The notes below the pieces were generated by a model that saw only the letters and a list, made by a program, of their open reading frames with translations, was not told where the DNA came from and made no database searches. Shown here piece after piece: positions 6,018-15,100 of a DNA stretch of 20,290 nucleotides. Within the stretch, counting starts at the first letter, position 1; each line of letters opens with the position of its first letter. Made by a program: the position numbers and the translations under genes. The stretch covers positions 1-20,290 of IMG/VR virus record IMGVR_UViG_3300042467_002622. One strand, 5' to 3'. The DNA is from a virus.

Positions 6018-9000
6018 ATGGCCCTGCTCGGCAAAATCTCCGCCGTCCTGACTGCGAACACGCAGGACTTCACCCGCCGGATTGGCGAGTCCCGGCGTGA
6101 ACTGCAGGACTTCGCGCGCCAGGCCAGAGGCATCCAGTTCAACCTCAACACTAGGGCGCTCGACGGCACGCTGACGCAGTTGCAGCGGTTTCAGCGGACG
6201 CTGCGAGAAATCCAGCAACTCCAGTCCCGCGGCATTGACGCCGGCCTGCCGAATGTCGGCCGCCTGCGCGATCAGTTTCGCGCCTTTGAGGACATCGGCA
6301 GGCCGCTGACTGCCCTCAAGAACCAGATCGAGGGCCTGTCATCGTCAATTCAGGCGGAACTCTACCCCGAACTGGAGAAGATTCAGGCTGGGTTTCGCAA
6401 CTTTTATCGCGATCTTGATACCGGCGCCGCAGCGTTCGACAGGTCGGCGGCTCGCGTCGACAACCTTCAGCGGAGGCTTCAGGCGCTGTCTAGGGTGACG
6501 GCTGCCGTTAGAGATGTCGGCGGGCTGGCGAGAACGCTAGATGCAGACAACACAGGCGCGTCTTTCTTTCAGGGGCGGGCGAGAGAGTCGCTTCAGCGCA
6601 CCATTTCGCTTCGCGGGCAGGCGCAGAATATCCCGGCCGCGCTTCGCGGCGACGTCTTTGCAGACCTGTCTGCCCAGGCCGAGGAAAACGCCCAGAGAAT
6701 TGAGCAGGCCGTGGCGCGGGTGGCCAGGGCGCAGTTGCGTATTGCCAACGGAGGCTCGGGCGGCGGGCCGACATCAAGAAACATCGAGGCCAGAGGGCGA
6801 GCGCAGGCAGAGTTGGACTCGCTCACAAGACGGCAGAATGCCATCAATCTCTCGTTTCAGCGAGAGATGGAGTCCGCCGCGATTCAGCAGATCGTCTCGC
6901 CAGGCGCCGAGCGGCAGGTTGCATCGCTTCGCGAGCGGCTCGGAAGTCTGGCGACAGAACTTCGGGCCATCAACGGACAGCAGTTCAACGGCCTGATCGC
7001 CGGCGCGGCCGCCGTCGTGGAGCAGTTCAATCGCGGAACTGCGTCTGCCAGGGAGGCGAAGCAAGCAGTGGACGCGCTGGCAGCGTCCCTAAATGCGGCA
7101 AACACGTCTCGCGGACTGCAGCAGCAGACGGAGTCGCTCCTCTTTACGCCGCGAGAGGCATCTCGTCGGCGCATTCAGTCGGACTACGACAGGCAGGTCG
7201 CCGGCCTTGCGCCAGATGACCCGCAGCGACGCGGTGCTGGAATCCAGAGGTCAGTCAATCTGTACAGAGAGCAACTGAACGCAGACGGAATCCCGCGCGC
7301 CATGGAAGCCGCGACGGCGGCTCGATCGCTTGGGACTGCAGATGGCGTTCGCGACGCCGAGAGGCTTCTGGAGATCCAGCGGCAAATCAACGCCGAACTG
7401 CGCAGATCGGCCAACCTGAATCAGAACAGGCAGTACGACCAGGCGCAGGAGAGGCTCCGCAGGGTGCAGTTGCTGCTCCAGGAGCAAGTTTTCGTCGAAG
7501 GCAGAATCACAGATCAAGTCGAGATTCGCAACGCTGCGCGAAGGCAGGAGGAGTTGTTCCTCGAATCCTCCGGCGGCCGCGCAGAGCAACTGTCGCAGGG
7601 GGCGCGTGACGCGGCGGCCAATGTCTCGGTTGCAAGGCAATTTCGCGGGCAAATTGCGTCTGGTGCGGCCAGAATTCAGATCTCTGCAGAGATCGACCGC
7701 GTCACAAACAGCATCATCGAACTGCAGCGGCAAATGGCCAGGGTTGCCGCCAGCGACCTAGGCTTCGACGAGCGCGTCGCGGAACTCGACAGGCTCGACA
7801 ATGAAATCCGACAGTCGACTAACGGTCTCGCGGCGTTCGTGGCAGACCGCAGCGGCGGCGCGTTCAACACGAGGCAAATTGAGGCCTCGATGGGCCGCGC
7901 TCGCAATCAATCTGGGTCTTTGTCTGGCACTGGGGTTTTGACGGCTCAACTGGCGGCCCAGCAGGCCTTGTTTGCGATCGATGACTTCATCTCGTCGACC
8001 GGAGGCTTTGAGTACAAGATCCGCGCAATCGGAAACAACATCACGCAACTCGGCTTGCTTCTTGGGCAGTCTGGCCTCATTGCAGGGCTGACTGCGACAA
8101 CCGGGCTTTTTGCCGGCCTTGCGGTTGTGATCGGCGGTCAAGCCCTGTCGGCCATCATCAAGTGGTACAACGCCGGCGTCACTGCGGAGGATCAAGCAAA
8201 AGCCCTCAACGACGCCCTGCAAAAGCAAAAGTCTCTGGCGGAAGAACTGGCCGCGTCCTTTGAGTCGCTCGGCAAGTCGATCGCCGATGGTGCATTCTCG
8301 GCTTCTGCCAAGTCCGCTCGCGACTTTGCGCTGTCGCTTGAAGAGGTTGCCAAGAAGCAGCAGTTGCTCCGCGAGGAGCAGTTCGGCGCTCTCGACCCGG
8401 CATCTGTTCAACAAAAAAGCATAGCAACATCAATTGACAAGCGGCTCCAGGCCGCCACCGATGCCGGCCAGATTGTGGCCCTGACGCAGGCGCAAACTAG
8501 GGCGCGCGTCGCCGCCAGGGGCGCCGCCAGAACAGCCGCCGGCAGGTCTCCAAATTTTGACGACGCGATAAGTGCAGTTGGCGCTGGCACGCAAAACCGC
8601 GCGGAAAGCAACCGAAGGCTTCTTGGAGCGCAACTTGACTACTGGGGTGGAGGCATTTCGTCGTTGTTCAATGGGCTTGGGTTTGCGGCCCGGCTCGCTG
8701 GGCGCGCCAATGCCCCAATGCCAGAGTCGCAGGATCTTCGCAGGCAGCGGCTTGAGGCAGCCAGAGGCGATCGCGTCGCCGAGCGGAATGCAGTTCAGAC
8801 CGAAATCGACAGGCTTCGCCCACTTGCAGAGCAGGACATTGGTCTTTTCACGACACTGACAGGCACGTCCGAGGCTGTCGCGAACGCCTCTCGCGAATTT
8901 TCACGGCTCCAACTTGTGCTGATTGCGCTCAACGAGTCAGCCTCGCAGGACGACATTTCGCGATTTTTCAGGTCGGCGCGTGAGGGCGGCTTGGCCCTTG

Positions 9001-10388
9001 AGGCCGCTCAAAACCAAGCAGCCGAGGCCATTCGCGCTGGGATCCCGTCGGCGCTCGCGCTTTCTGGGTACATCGACAGGCTCGCTGGAGAGATCGACGC
9101 CGCCCAGAAAGAGATCGCGAAAGCGCAGCAGGAGTTTGCGCAGCGTGGCAGCGCCCCGACGCAGGCGGACTTTGACGAACTCAATAGACAGGTGTCGGCC
9201 GCGCAGGCGAGGATTGACCGTGGCCGTGCGGCACGCGAGCAGGCCCAGGCCCGCGCGGCAGAACTTGAGCAGCGACGCATCGTTGATCCGCAGTCAACGC
9301 TTGACGCTCGACGCCAGCGGGCAGAAGCGAATCTTCAGGCGTCGGGCGCGGAGTCCGGCATTATCGCGCGCAGGATCAGAGAACTTGAGGCGCGCCGCGC
9401 GCGGGCCGAGGCGGCTGTCTCGCAGCGGCCGGATAGCGCGTTCGTTCGACGTCGTGCCGATCGCGAGATTTCGGCCATCAACGAGGAGATGAAGGCGATT
9501 GAGGCCGCCACGCTCGGCCTAAAGCGGTTCACAGAGGCACTGGCCCGCGCGTCAGCGGAGGCCGAAAGCAACCTGCAGGCTGCAAGGCAGCGCGATGACG
9601 ACATTCGCCGGCAAAGCCTCGCGCCGGGCCGCGGGGCGGCCTTGCCGACCCAGGCAGAGCGAGACCGCGCAAGGAGGAATGTAGAGGAGCAGCAAGTAGC
9701 AAACAGGGCTGTTGAGCAGGCCGTTGCTCAAGAGCGAGACAGGCTTGAGCGGCTCGCGCAAGATCCGCAAAACCCACTCAGCGAAACTTTTCGTCGGCTT
9801 CGAGAGATCGACGAGCAGTTGTCGTCTGGTGCAGGCACTGAACGGGAGAGGCAAAGGCTCATCGAGGAGCGCCGCTCGCTTCAGCAGCGGGTCGACAGTC
9901 AGATCGACGAGTCGCCAGCGGTCCGCGCCGCGAGAGACAACAGCACAAGAATCGAGCAGCGCCAGACGGCCGAGGACCGCGGCCGCGATCTCGCCATGAC
10001 GCCGGCGCAGCGGGCAGCAAGAGAGTTCGGGCAGCAGGCCCGCGACCTGACCGCCGAAATGAATCGCATCAACGCGCCAAATGCCGTCAGAGGCGCGAAC
10101 ATGAGCCGCCTCGCTCTTGAGGCCGCCCAGCAAGTTGCCCCGATGGTCATGGGCTTTCGCGAGGAGCGTCTCAACGCCGCGCTCCAGGGTCCGTCGCGGG
10201 CAGCGCTCAATGTGGCCGACGTCAACACGATGGAGGGTCAGCGGGAACTCAACCGACTTCTCCGCGGTGACGACGCCAACCGCGACGTCAATCTCGTCGA
10301 ACTGCAGAAGCAAACTGAAAAACTTCAGGAAGTCGTGGACGCTATCCGCGATCAGGATCGGGCCGCTGTTGTCGAACTTCGAGGGTAA
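6018..10388 (+). CDS. Tail tape measure protein
   Basis: A 1456-residue protein, by far the largest gene, with ATG 6018 after AAGGATGA. It begins with LGKISAVLTANTQDFTRRIG, the usual tape measure opening in which residues of a helix contact the chaperone. It is dominated by Gln/Arg/Ala/Glu-rich coiled coil, with a hydrophobic segment at about residues 675-717 (LGLLLGQSGLIAGLTATTG and LAVVIGGQALSAIIKWY), as seen in proteins that insert into the host membrane during DNA ejection. The last 400 residues return to charged coiled coil. The length should set the tail length; by the usual rule of about 0.15 nm per residue this would be near 200 nm, which is inference. No lysozyme or peptidase motif was seen. 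Confidence 0.92.
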   Translation: MALLGKISAVLTANTQDFTRRIGESRRELQDFARQARGIQFNLNTRALDGTLTQLQRFQRTLREIQQLQSRGIDAGLPNVGRLRDQFRAFEDIGRPLTALKNQIEGLSSSIQAELYPELEKIQAGFRNFYRDLDTGAAAFDRSAARVDNLQRRLQALSRVTAAVRDVGGLARTLDADNTGASFFQGRARESLQRTISLRGQAQNIPAALRGDVFADLSAQAEENAQRIEQAVARVARAQLRIANGGSGGGPTSRNIEARGRAQAELDSLTRRQNAINLSFQREMESAAIQQIVSPGAERQVASLRERLGSLATELRAINGQQFNGLIAGAAAVVEQFNRGTASAREAKQAVDALAASLNAANTSRGLQQQTESLLFTPREASRRRIQSDYDRQVAGLAPDDPQRRGAGIQRSVNLYREQLNADGIPRAMEAATAARSLGTADGVRDAERLLEIQRQINAELRRSANLNQNRQYDQAQERLRRVQLLLQEQVFVEGRITDQVEIRNAARRQEELFLESSGGRAEQLSQGARDAAANVSVARQFRGQIASGAARIQISAEIDRVTNSIIELQRQMARVAASDLGFDERVAELDRLDNEIRQSTNGLAAFVADRSGGAFNTRQIEASMGRARNQSGSLSGTGVLTAQLAAQQALFAIDDFISSTGGFEYKIRAIGNNITQLGLLLGQSGLIAGLTATTGLFAGLAVVIGGQALSAIIKWYNAGVTAEDQAKALNDALQKQKSLAEELAASFESLGKSIADGAFSASAKSARDFALSLEEVAKKQQLLREEQFGALDPASVQQKSIATSIDKRLQAATDAGQIVALTQAQTRARVAARGAARTAAGRSPNFDDAISAVGAGTQNRAESNRRLLGAQLDYWGGGISSLFNGLGFAARLAGRANAPMPESQDLRRQRLEAARGDRVAERNAVQTEIDRLRPLAEQDIGLFTTLTGTSEAVANASREFSRLQLVLIALNESASQDDISRFFRSAREGGLALEAAQNQAAEAIRAGIPSALALSGYIDRLAGEIDAAQKEIAKAQQEFAQRGSAPTQADFDELNRQVSAAQARIDRGRAAREQAQARAAELEQRRIVDPQSTLDARRQRAEANLQASGAESGIIARRIRELEARRARAEAAVSQRPDSAFVRRRADREISAINEEMKAIEAATLGLKRFTEALARASAEAESNLQAARQRDDDIRRQSLAPGRGAALPTQAERDRARRNVEEQQVANRAVEQAVAQERDRLERLAQDPQNPLSETFRRLREIDEQLSSGAGTERERQRLIEERRSLQQRVDSQIDESPAVRAARDNSTRIEQRQTAEDRGRDLAMTPAQRAAREFGQQARDLTAEMNRINAPNAVRGANMSRLALEAAQQVAPMVMGFREERLNAALQGPSRAALNVADVNTMEGQRELNRLLRGDDANRDVNLVELQKQTEKLQEVVDAIRDQDRAAVVELRG

Positions 10389-10390
10389 TC

Positions 10391-10759
10391 ATGCCAGACA
10401 TTTCCTACGGTATCTCGCTGACGGTCAACAAGGACAACCTTGTGAACCAAGTCGCCGTGTCCAACATCACGGCGGCCATGAGCAATGTTGGCCTCAAGAG
10501 CGTGACGTACACGCTCTCTACCAACACGACGAGCATCTCAACGGCAAACCTGTCGTCCGTCGGCGTGGCGTTTTTGCGAAACCTCTCAACGGCCGCCGCG
10601 TCCACGGCGCAGATTGGCATCGCTGCCGGCGGGTCCTTTGCGTCGTTCGCCACGCTCCGGGCCGGCGAGCCGCAGTTAATTCGGCTGTCCTCAGGCACCG
10701 ACTACGTGGCCATCGGCACGGCCGGCACGCGGCTTCGCGTTGACATTACGGAGGGGTGA
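10391..10759 (+). CDS. Small beta-rich phage structural protein (paralogue 3)
   Basis: A 122-residue protein, ATG 10391 two bases after the tape measure stop. It starts with a strand (MPDISYGISLTVNKDNLVNQ), has a Thr/Ser-rich middle (VTYTLSTNTTSISTANLSS), and then the strand-turn element VAFLRNLSTAAAS, followed by GGSFASFATLRAGEPQLIRLS and a closing strand (DYVAIGTAGTRLRVDI). The latter part aligns by eye with the second halves of the products at 1438-1923 and 1927-2427. The fold suggests a compact beta sandwich. It is coupled to the next gene by a GTGA overlap or near-overlap and sits just below the tape measure, so it probably belongs to the tail tip. Exact function unknown. Confidence 0.68.
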   Translation: MPDISYGISLTVNKDNLVNQVAVSNITAAMSNVGLKSVTYTLSTNTTSISTANLSSVGVAFLRNLSTAAASTAQIGIAAGGSFASFATLRAGEPQLIRLSSGTDYVAIGTAGTRLRVDITEG

Positions 10760-10761
10760 CG

Positions 10762-11805
10762 ATGCCAAAACTAGTCAAGGAAATCACGTCTGGACAGTCG
10801 AACGAGCGGTCGGCCGCCGGCGGCGGGCTGGCCGACACATCTGTCCGCACTTGGAGGGTGATTCTGTCGTCTCCGTCCGAGGCGTATGACATCCAGAACA
10901 CCGTTGGCGTCAGGATCGGCGACCTGCACCCGGTCAACACCTCGGTCCCGTGCGTGTCGATTTCAGAGCGGCCAGACGGCGACTCTCGCGTCGTCAGGTT
11001 GGTCACGGCGACGTATAGCACTACGGCCGGCTCGACTCAAAATGATCCGAATTCGCAGCCGCCGGACATCCGGCCAGCGCGGTTCACCATTTCATCCGCG
11101 CCCATCGAACTGCCGGCCGACAAGTGGCGGATGATCGAGAATCACCTCGGCGCGGAAGAAATAGGAGACTTGGTAGATCCGCTCAACCCTGTCAACGATC
11201 GATACGACGGCGTCACCGTGCTTGAGCCGCTCATCACAATCAGCATTGAGCAGTTCGAGTCCAGCGCCACTGGGAACCTCATCGCGATAGGAGACATCAA
11301 CAGCGACGACACTAACTTTGGCGCGCTTGAGATCAAAAAGAATAAATGCATGCTGCGCAGCATCAGCGTGCGGCCTGTCGTAGAGACATTTGGCGCAACA
11401 CTATACCGCGGCTTCACTCGCTCTTACGAGTTCGCCATTCACTATCGCGGCTGGTATATCGACCAGATACTGGAGGGGTTCAACATCAAAAACCAGAACC
11501 TCAACGGCGTCGGCGTGTGGAACGAAGGGCTGAACCTCCAGCATGAGGACGGCAAGGTAGCGCAGCCGCTCAGGCTTGCGGACAACACAAACGGCAAAAA
11601 AATGAGGGCAGTCATTCCGATCGCGACTTTGGACGGCGGCTGGATGCAGCGGCCAAGCGCGCAGCCGGTTGCGCTCAACATCGACGGCACTCCAAGAAAC
11701 GCCGAGGCCAATGGCGTGCTGCGCAGAAAATACGTCACGCAGTTTCAGCGAGTGTTTGGCCCCAACTTCGTCAACCTGGGCGTTCGCATTCAAGACATCC
11801 TCTAA
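10762..11805 (+). CDS. Tail tip protein of unknown family
   Basis: A 347-residue protein. ATG 10762 follows GGAGGGG by five bases and is preferred over the in-frame GTG at 10756, which overlaps the previous stop as GTGA. It has mixed alpha/beta content, with conserved-looking stretches such as TWRVILSSPSEAYDIQNTVG, VPCVSISERPDGDSRVVRLV, PPDIRPARFTISSAP and a C-terminal YVTQFQRVFGPNFVNLGVRI. The segment with LYRGFTRSYEFAIHYRGWYI is aromatic-rich. No catalytic motif, signal peptide or membrane segment is visible. It takes the place usually held by a distal tail or tail tip protein, directly after the tape measure region, and this position is the only functional clue. It overlaps the following gene by one base. 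Confidence 0.7.
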   Translation: MPKLVKEITSGQSNERSAAGGGLADTSVRTWRVILSSPSEAYDIQNTVGVRIGDLHPVNTSVPCVSISERPDGDSRVVRLVTATYSTTAGSTQNDPNSQPPDIRPARFTISSAPIELPADKWRMIENHLGAEEIGDLVDPLNPVNDRYDGVTVLEPLITISIEQFESSATGNLIAIGDINSDDTNFGALEIKKNKCMLRSISVRPVVETFGATLYRGFTRSYEFAIHYRGWYIDQILEGFNIKNQNLNGVGVWNEGLNLQHEDGKVAQPLRLADNTNGKKMRAVIPIATLDGGWMQRPSAQPVALNIDGTPRNAEANGVLRRKYVTQFQRVFGPNFVNLGVRIQDIL

Positions 11806-12161
11806 TGAGCGAAAAAGGCAACCAATTTGGGCCTGTTCTGACTGACCGCATCATTTCTGTGGTCAAGCGCGTGGAGTCTATGCCGTATGGCGGCAAGGCA
11901 GGAAAGATCCAGACGCGCTTTGAAGATATGCCTGCGCCAGGCGGCGGCCGCCTCCGCATCGGCAAGACCACGGCCACCTGGACAAAGAACACGCTGATGA
12001 CGATCCCGCTCTACGAAGAGGGGACGCCGCCGAATGAAACGACCAGCAATGCCACGCTCGAAGGCTGCGTGAACCACTGGGGGACGGTGCAGGCGAACAG
12101 GTGGGTCGGCCTGCAGCGCGGGCCGAAGGGCGTCTACTACCTTGTCGTCTCGGAGTGCTGA
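11805..12161 (+). CDS. Small hypothetical tail-region protein
   Basis: A 118-residue protein. ATG 11805 overlaps the previous TAA by one base, and the stop overlaps the next ATG by one base, so it is translated in a tightly coupled block. The sequence includes basic strands with a Gly turn (GGGRLRIGKTTATWTK), a short motif with PLYEEGTPPNE, and an aromatic end (NHWGTVQANRWVGLQRGP, then GVYYLVVSEC). I do not recognise a family. The Trp/Tyr-rich end and the block it belongs to suggest a small tail-tip or assembly partner of its neighbours, in particular of the large GGSGYT-repeat protein that follows. Confidence 0.66.
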   Translation: MSEKGNQFGPVLTDRIISVVKRVESMPYGGKAGKIQTRFEDMPAPGGGRLRIGKTTATWTKNTLMTIPLYEEGTPPNETTSNATLEGCVNHWGTVQANRWVGLQRGPKGVYYLVVSEC

Positions 12162-15100
12162 TGCTCTTTGGCTGCACTAACTGCTGCAGTTGCACCAAAT
12201 GCACTGACGGCGCCCCAAAACGACTGATCGTCTCGCTGGACTACCCTCCAGGCAGCGGCGAGACGCTTCTGGCGGACGACGCGAACCCGCCGGCCTACGG
12301 CGCGGTCACGACCAACTGCGAGCCTGTTGGGAGCGAGTTCCCGATCATCTCCGTCACGCTGGACAACGCTGGCGACGGCTACACCACTGCCCCTACGCTG
12401 ACGCCAACGCCATCGGGCGCTGTCCTTGTAACGGAACTTCGACGGGCGCTTGAGTCCGTCGAGGTGACGGCTGGCGGCTCCGGCTACACCACGACGCCGA
12501 CTGTGTCGATTACAGGCGGCACAAAAGCAACGCAGGCCACGGCCGTGGCGGTCATCAAGGGGGGCGGCACGGCGGCCACGGTGACGGCGGCCGGAGCCGA
12601 CTATACGTCGCCGCCGACGGTGTCCGCCGAAGGCGGAACGGGACTCCAGGCCACTGCGGTCATGTCGGGGTATGTCTACGAAATCACACTTGCCCAGCAG
12701 GGCGACGGCTATACATCAACGCCGACGGTGACGATCACAGGAAGCGCCACGGCGACGGCCACTGTGGCGGACGGGAAAGTCACTGGGATCACAGTCACGG
12801 CGGCCGGATCTGGATACGCCTCTGCGCCGACAGTCACGGTCAGCGGTGGCGGCGGCTCCGGCGCCGCGGCGACCGCAGTGCTGCGGTACAGAGTCTCGTC
12901 TGTAACCGTGCAGTCAGGAGGCAGCGGCTACGGCCTTCAGGCGCCGCTCATCTTTACCGGCGGCGGCGGCAGCGGCGCGGCCGGAACGCTGCAGGTTTCT
13001 GGCAGCGTTGACGAGGTCATCGTTACCGACGGCGGCGACTACTTCAACCGCCGGCGAACGGACGGAACCAACACGCAGGATTGGCCGACCGTGACGTTCT
13101 CTGGCGGCGGCGGCAGCGGCGCACAGGCGACTGCATACTTCGGCGCTGGCCCGATCAACGCGGTGTCCGTATGGAGCGGCGGCGCCTACGAGGAGCCGCC
13201 GACGCTGGCGTTTTCTGGTGGCGGCGGCAGCGGCGCAGAGGCAACGGCCTACATCGCCTACCAAAGCACCAACGAGATTGGCATCGACATCGGCAAAGCC
13301 GACTGCACGGCCCGCATCGAGACGGCGTTTTGCACCAGTACTGACAGCGAGGCATACCCACCGGCGCCGTGCGATGGCTGTGGGGGCCGCTTGTATCTAG
13401 GCCCAGGCACGACTGAACCGCCTACGGACGCAAGGTACGGCGAAAGGCTCCAAACCATCGTCATACCGCTGACGTCGGCCGCAGCCGGCTCGCCGTCAGG
13501 TCGGGCGGACGTCGGCGGGAGCCAATACCGCAGCGCAGAGGACGGAGACTTCACGCCTGGGGGCGAGTACATCTATGTCTATGTAGGTCAGGTGTGGCGG
13601 GTGGCCGGCTACATCTTTGTTCACGACGAGAGAATGTACGTCAGGCGGTTTTTTAGTCGCGTGCCGCCAACTGGAAACTGGATCGTTCGCAACCAACCAG
13701 CGTCGGCAACCAACGCCATCCTGTCTCCTGTACTGAAGCAGGGCGAAGACCTCGCCGGCCAGCCATTCTGGTGGATAGAGTCATTCAGCGTTGTGTCAGG
13801 CGGCGAGAATATGGTGGCCGGGGCTGGCGGCAACGAACTATTGTCGCCGGATGATGACGTAAACTATCCGTATCCATACGAGTCTTTATCTGCCGTCAAC
13901 GCGGTGTACACCTACTCCACGCCGGTGGTCAATGCGTTTGGCAATGCCACGCTGTTCTCGTCGCCGCCGCAGTTTGCGTACACGTTCTCGCCAGTCGGCA
14001 ACGGCAAGGACTACACGCTGACTGGAATCTCTATTTCTAGCGCCGGCAGCGGAGGCCCGTCGGACGGCCAGTATTACACGACTCTGTCGTTCTCCACCGG
14101 CTACCCATCACCGTCGCCGACTATTTCGTTTACCGTTTCCGGCGGCAGTGTTCAGTCTGTGTCCATCGACTCCGCGGGCACCGTTCGAGGCGGCGCCTCG
14201 TTGCAGTCGGTCGAACTGCCGGAGCAGGCGGAGTTTGCATATCCGCCGCGAATCTTGATCGGAAGAAGCACCCTCCAGGCAACTACAACGTACAGTGAGC
14301 CGACAGTGACGGCCTCGGCGCCGCCGGGGTCGGCCACCTTCTCGGTTACGCTGGACGAAGGCGTCGACGCCAATGGCAATCCATACTGGTTCGTCACGGC
14401 GGTCACGATCATTGACGGAGGGTCAGGCTACCTGGAGCCTGTAGGGCTTGATTTCTCCGTTTCCGGGCCAAACGGAGTCGAGGCGATTCCGGCCGTTGTC
14501 GTGGCATCGCCGCCTGGGCGGGAGGAGCCGACGCTGTCCATCGGCGGGTCTGGCGACTTTACGATTGCCTACACCTACGAATCGTCGTGCGACTGCTGGG
14601 TTATCTCCGATGTTACGGTGGTCGACGGCGGGAGCGGATACACAAACGGGCAGTCGGCGACCATCATTCTTGGCGAAGAAGACAACGAGATCACGGCGGC
14701 CGATCTTGTCATCAACACCGTGCTGGAGGAGCCGACAGTCACGGCGACGGTTTCTGGCGGATCGGGCGCGCAACTCACGGTGACGCTGGAGTACATCGCG
14801 TACCTCAACGTATGGTCGATCCTCTCGATCTCTATCGCCTCTGCCGGAACCGGCTATACGGACGGCGCGGAGATCGTATTTTCCGGCGGCGACCAGGGGG
14901 AATCTTACGCCTACGCGACAATCACAACCGACCAGGACGGTGCCATCATCGGCGTGTCGATCGGCAATGCCGGAGCGTTCTACGACGACACGGGGCAGGC
15001 ATCGTCGGTGACGGTGAACGCCGCCGGCGCGTACTACAAGCAGCGCACGGAACTAGAGACTATATCCATCGTCTCTGGTGGGCGGTATTTCAATCGCGTC

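Noticed and set aside
6541-6996. Overlapping frames inside the tape measure gene on both strands
   Set aside because: They have no ribosome sites, are Arg/Ser-biased and follow the codon periodicity of the tape measure frame.
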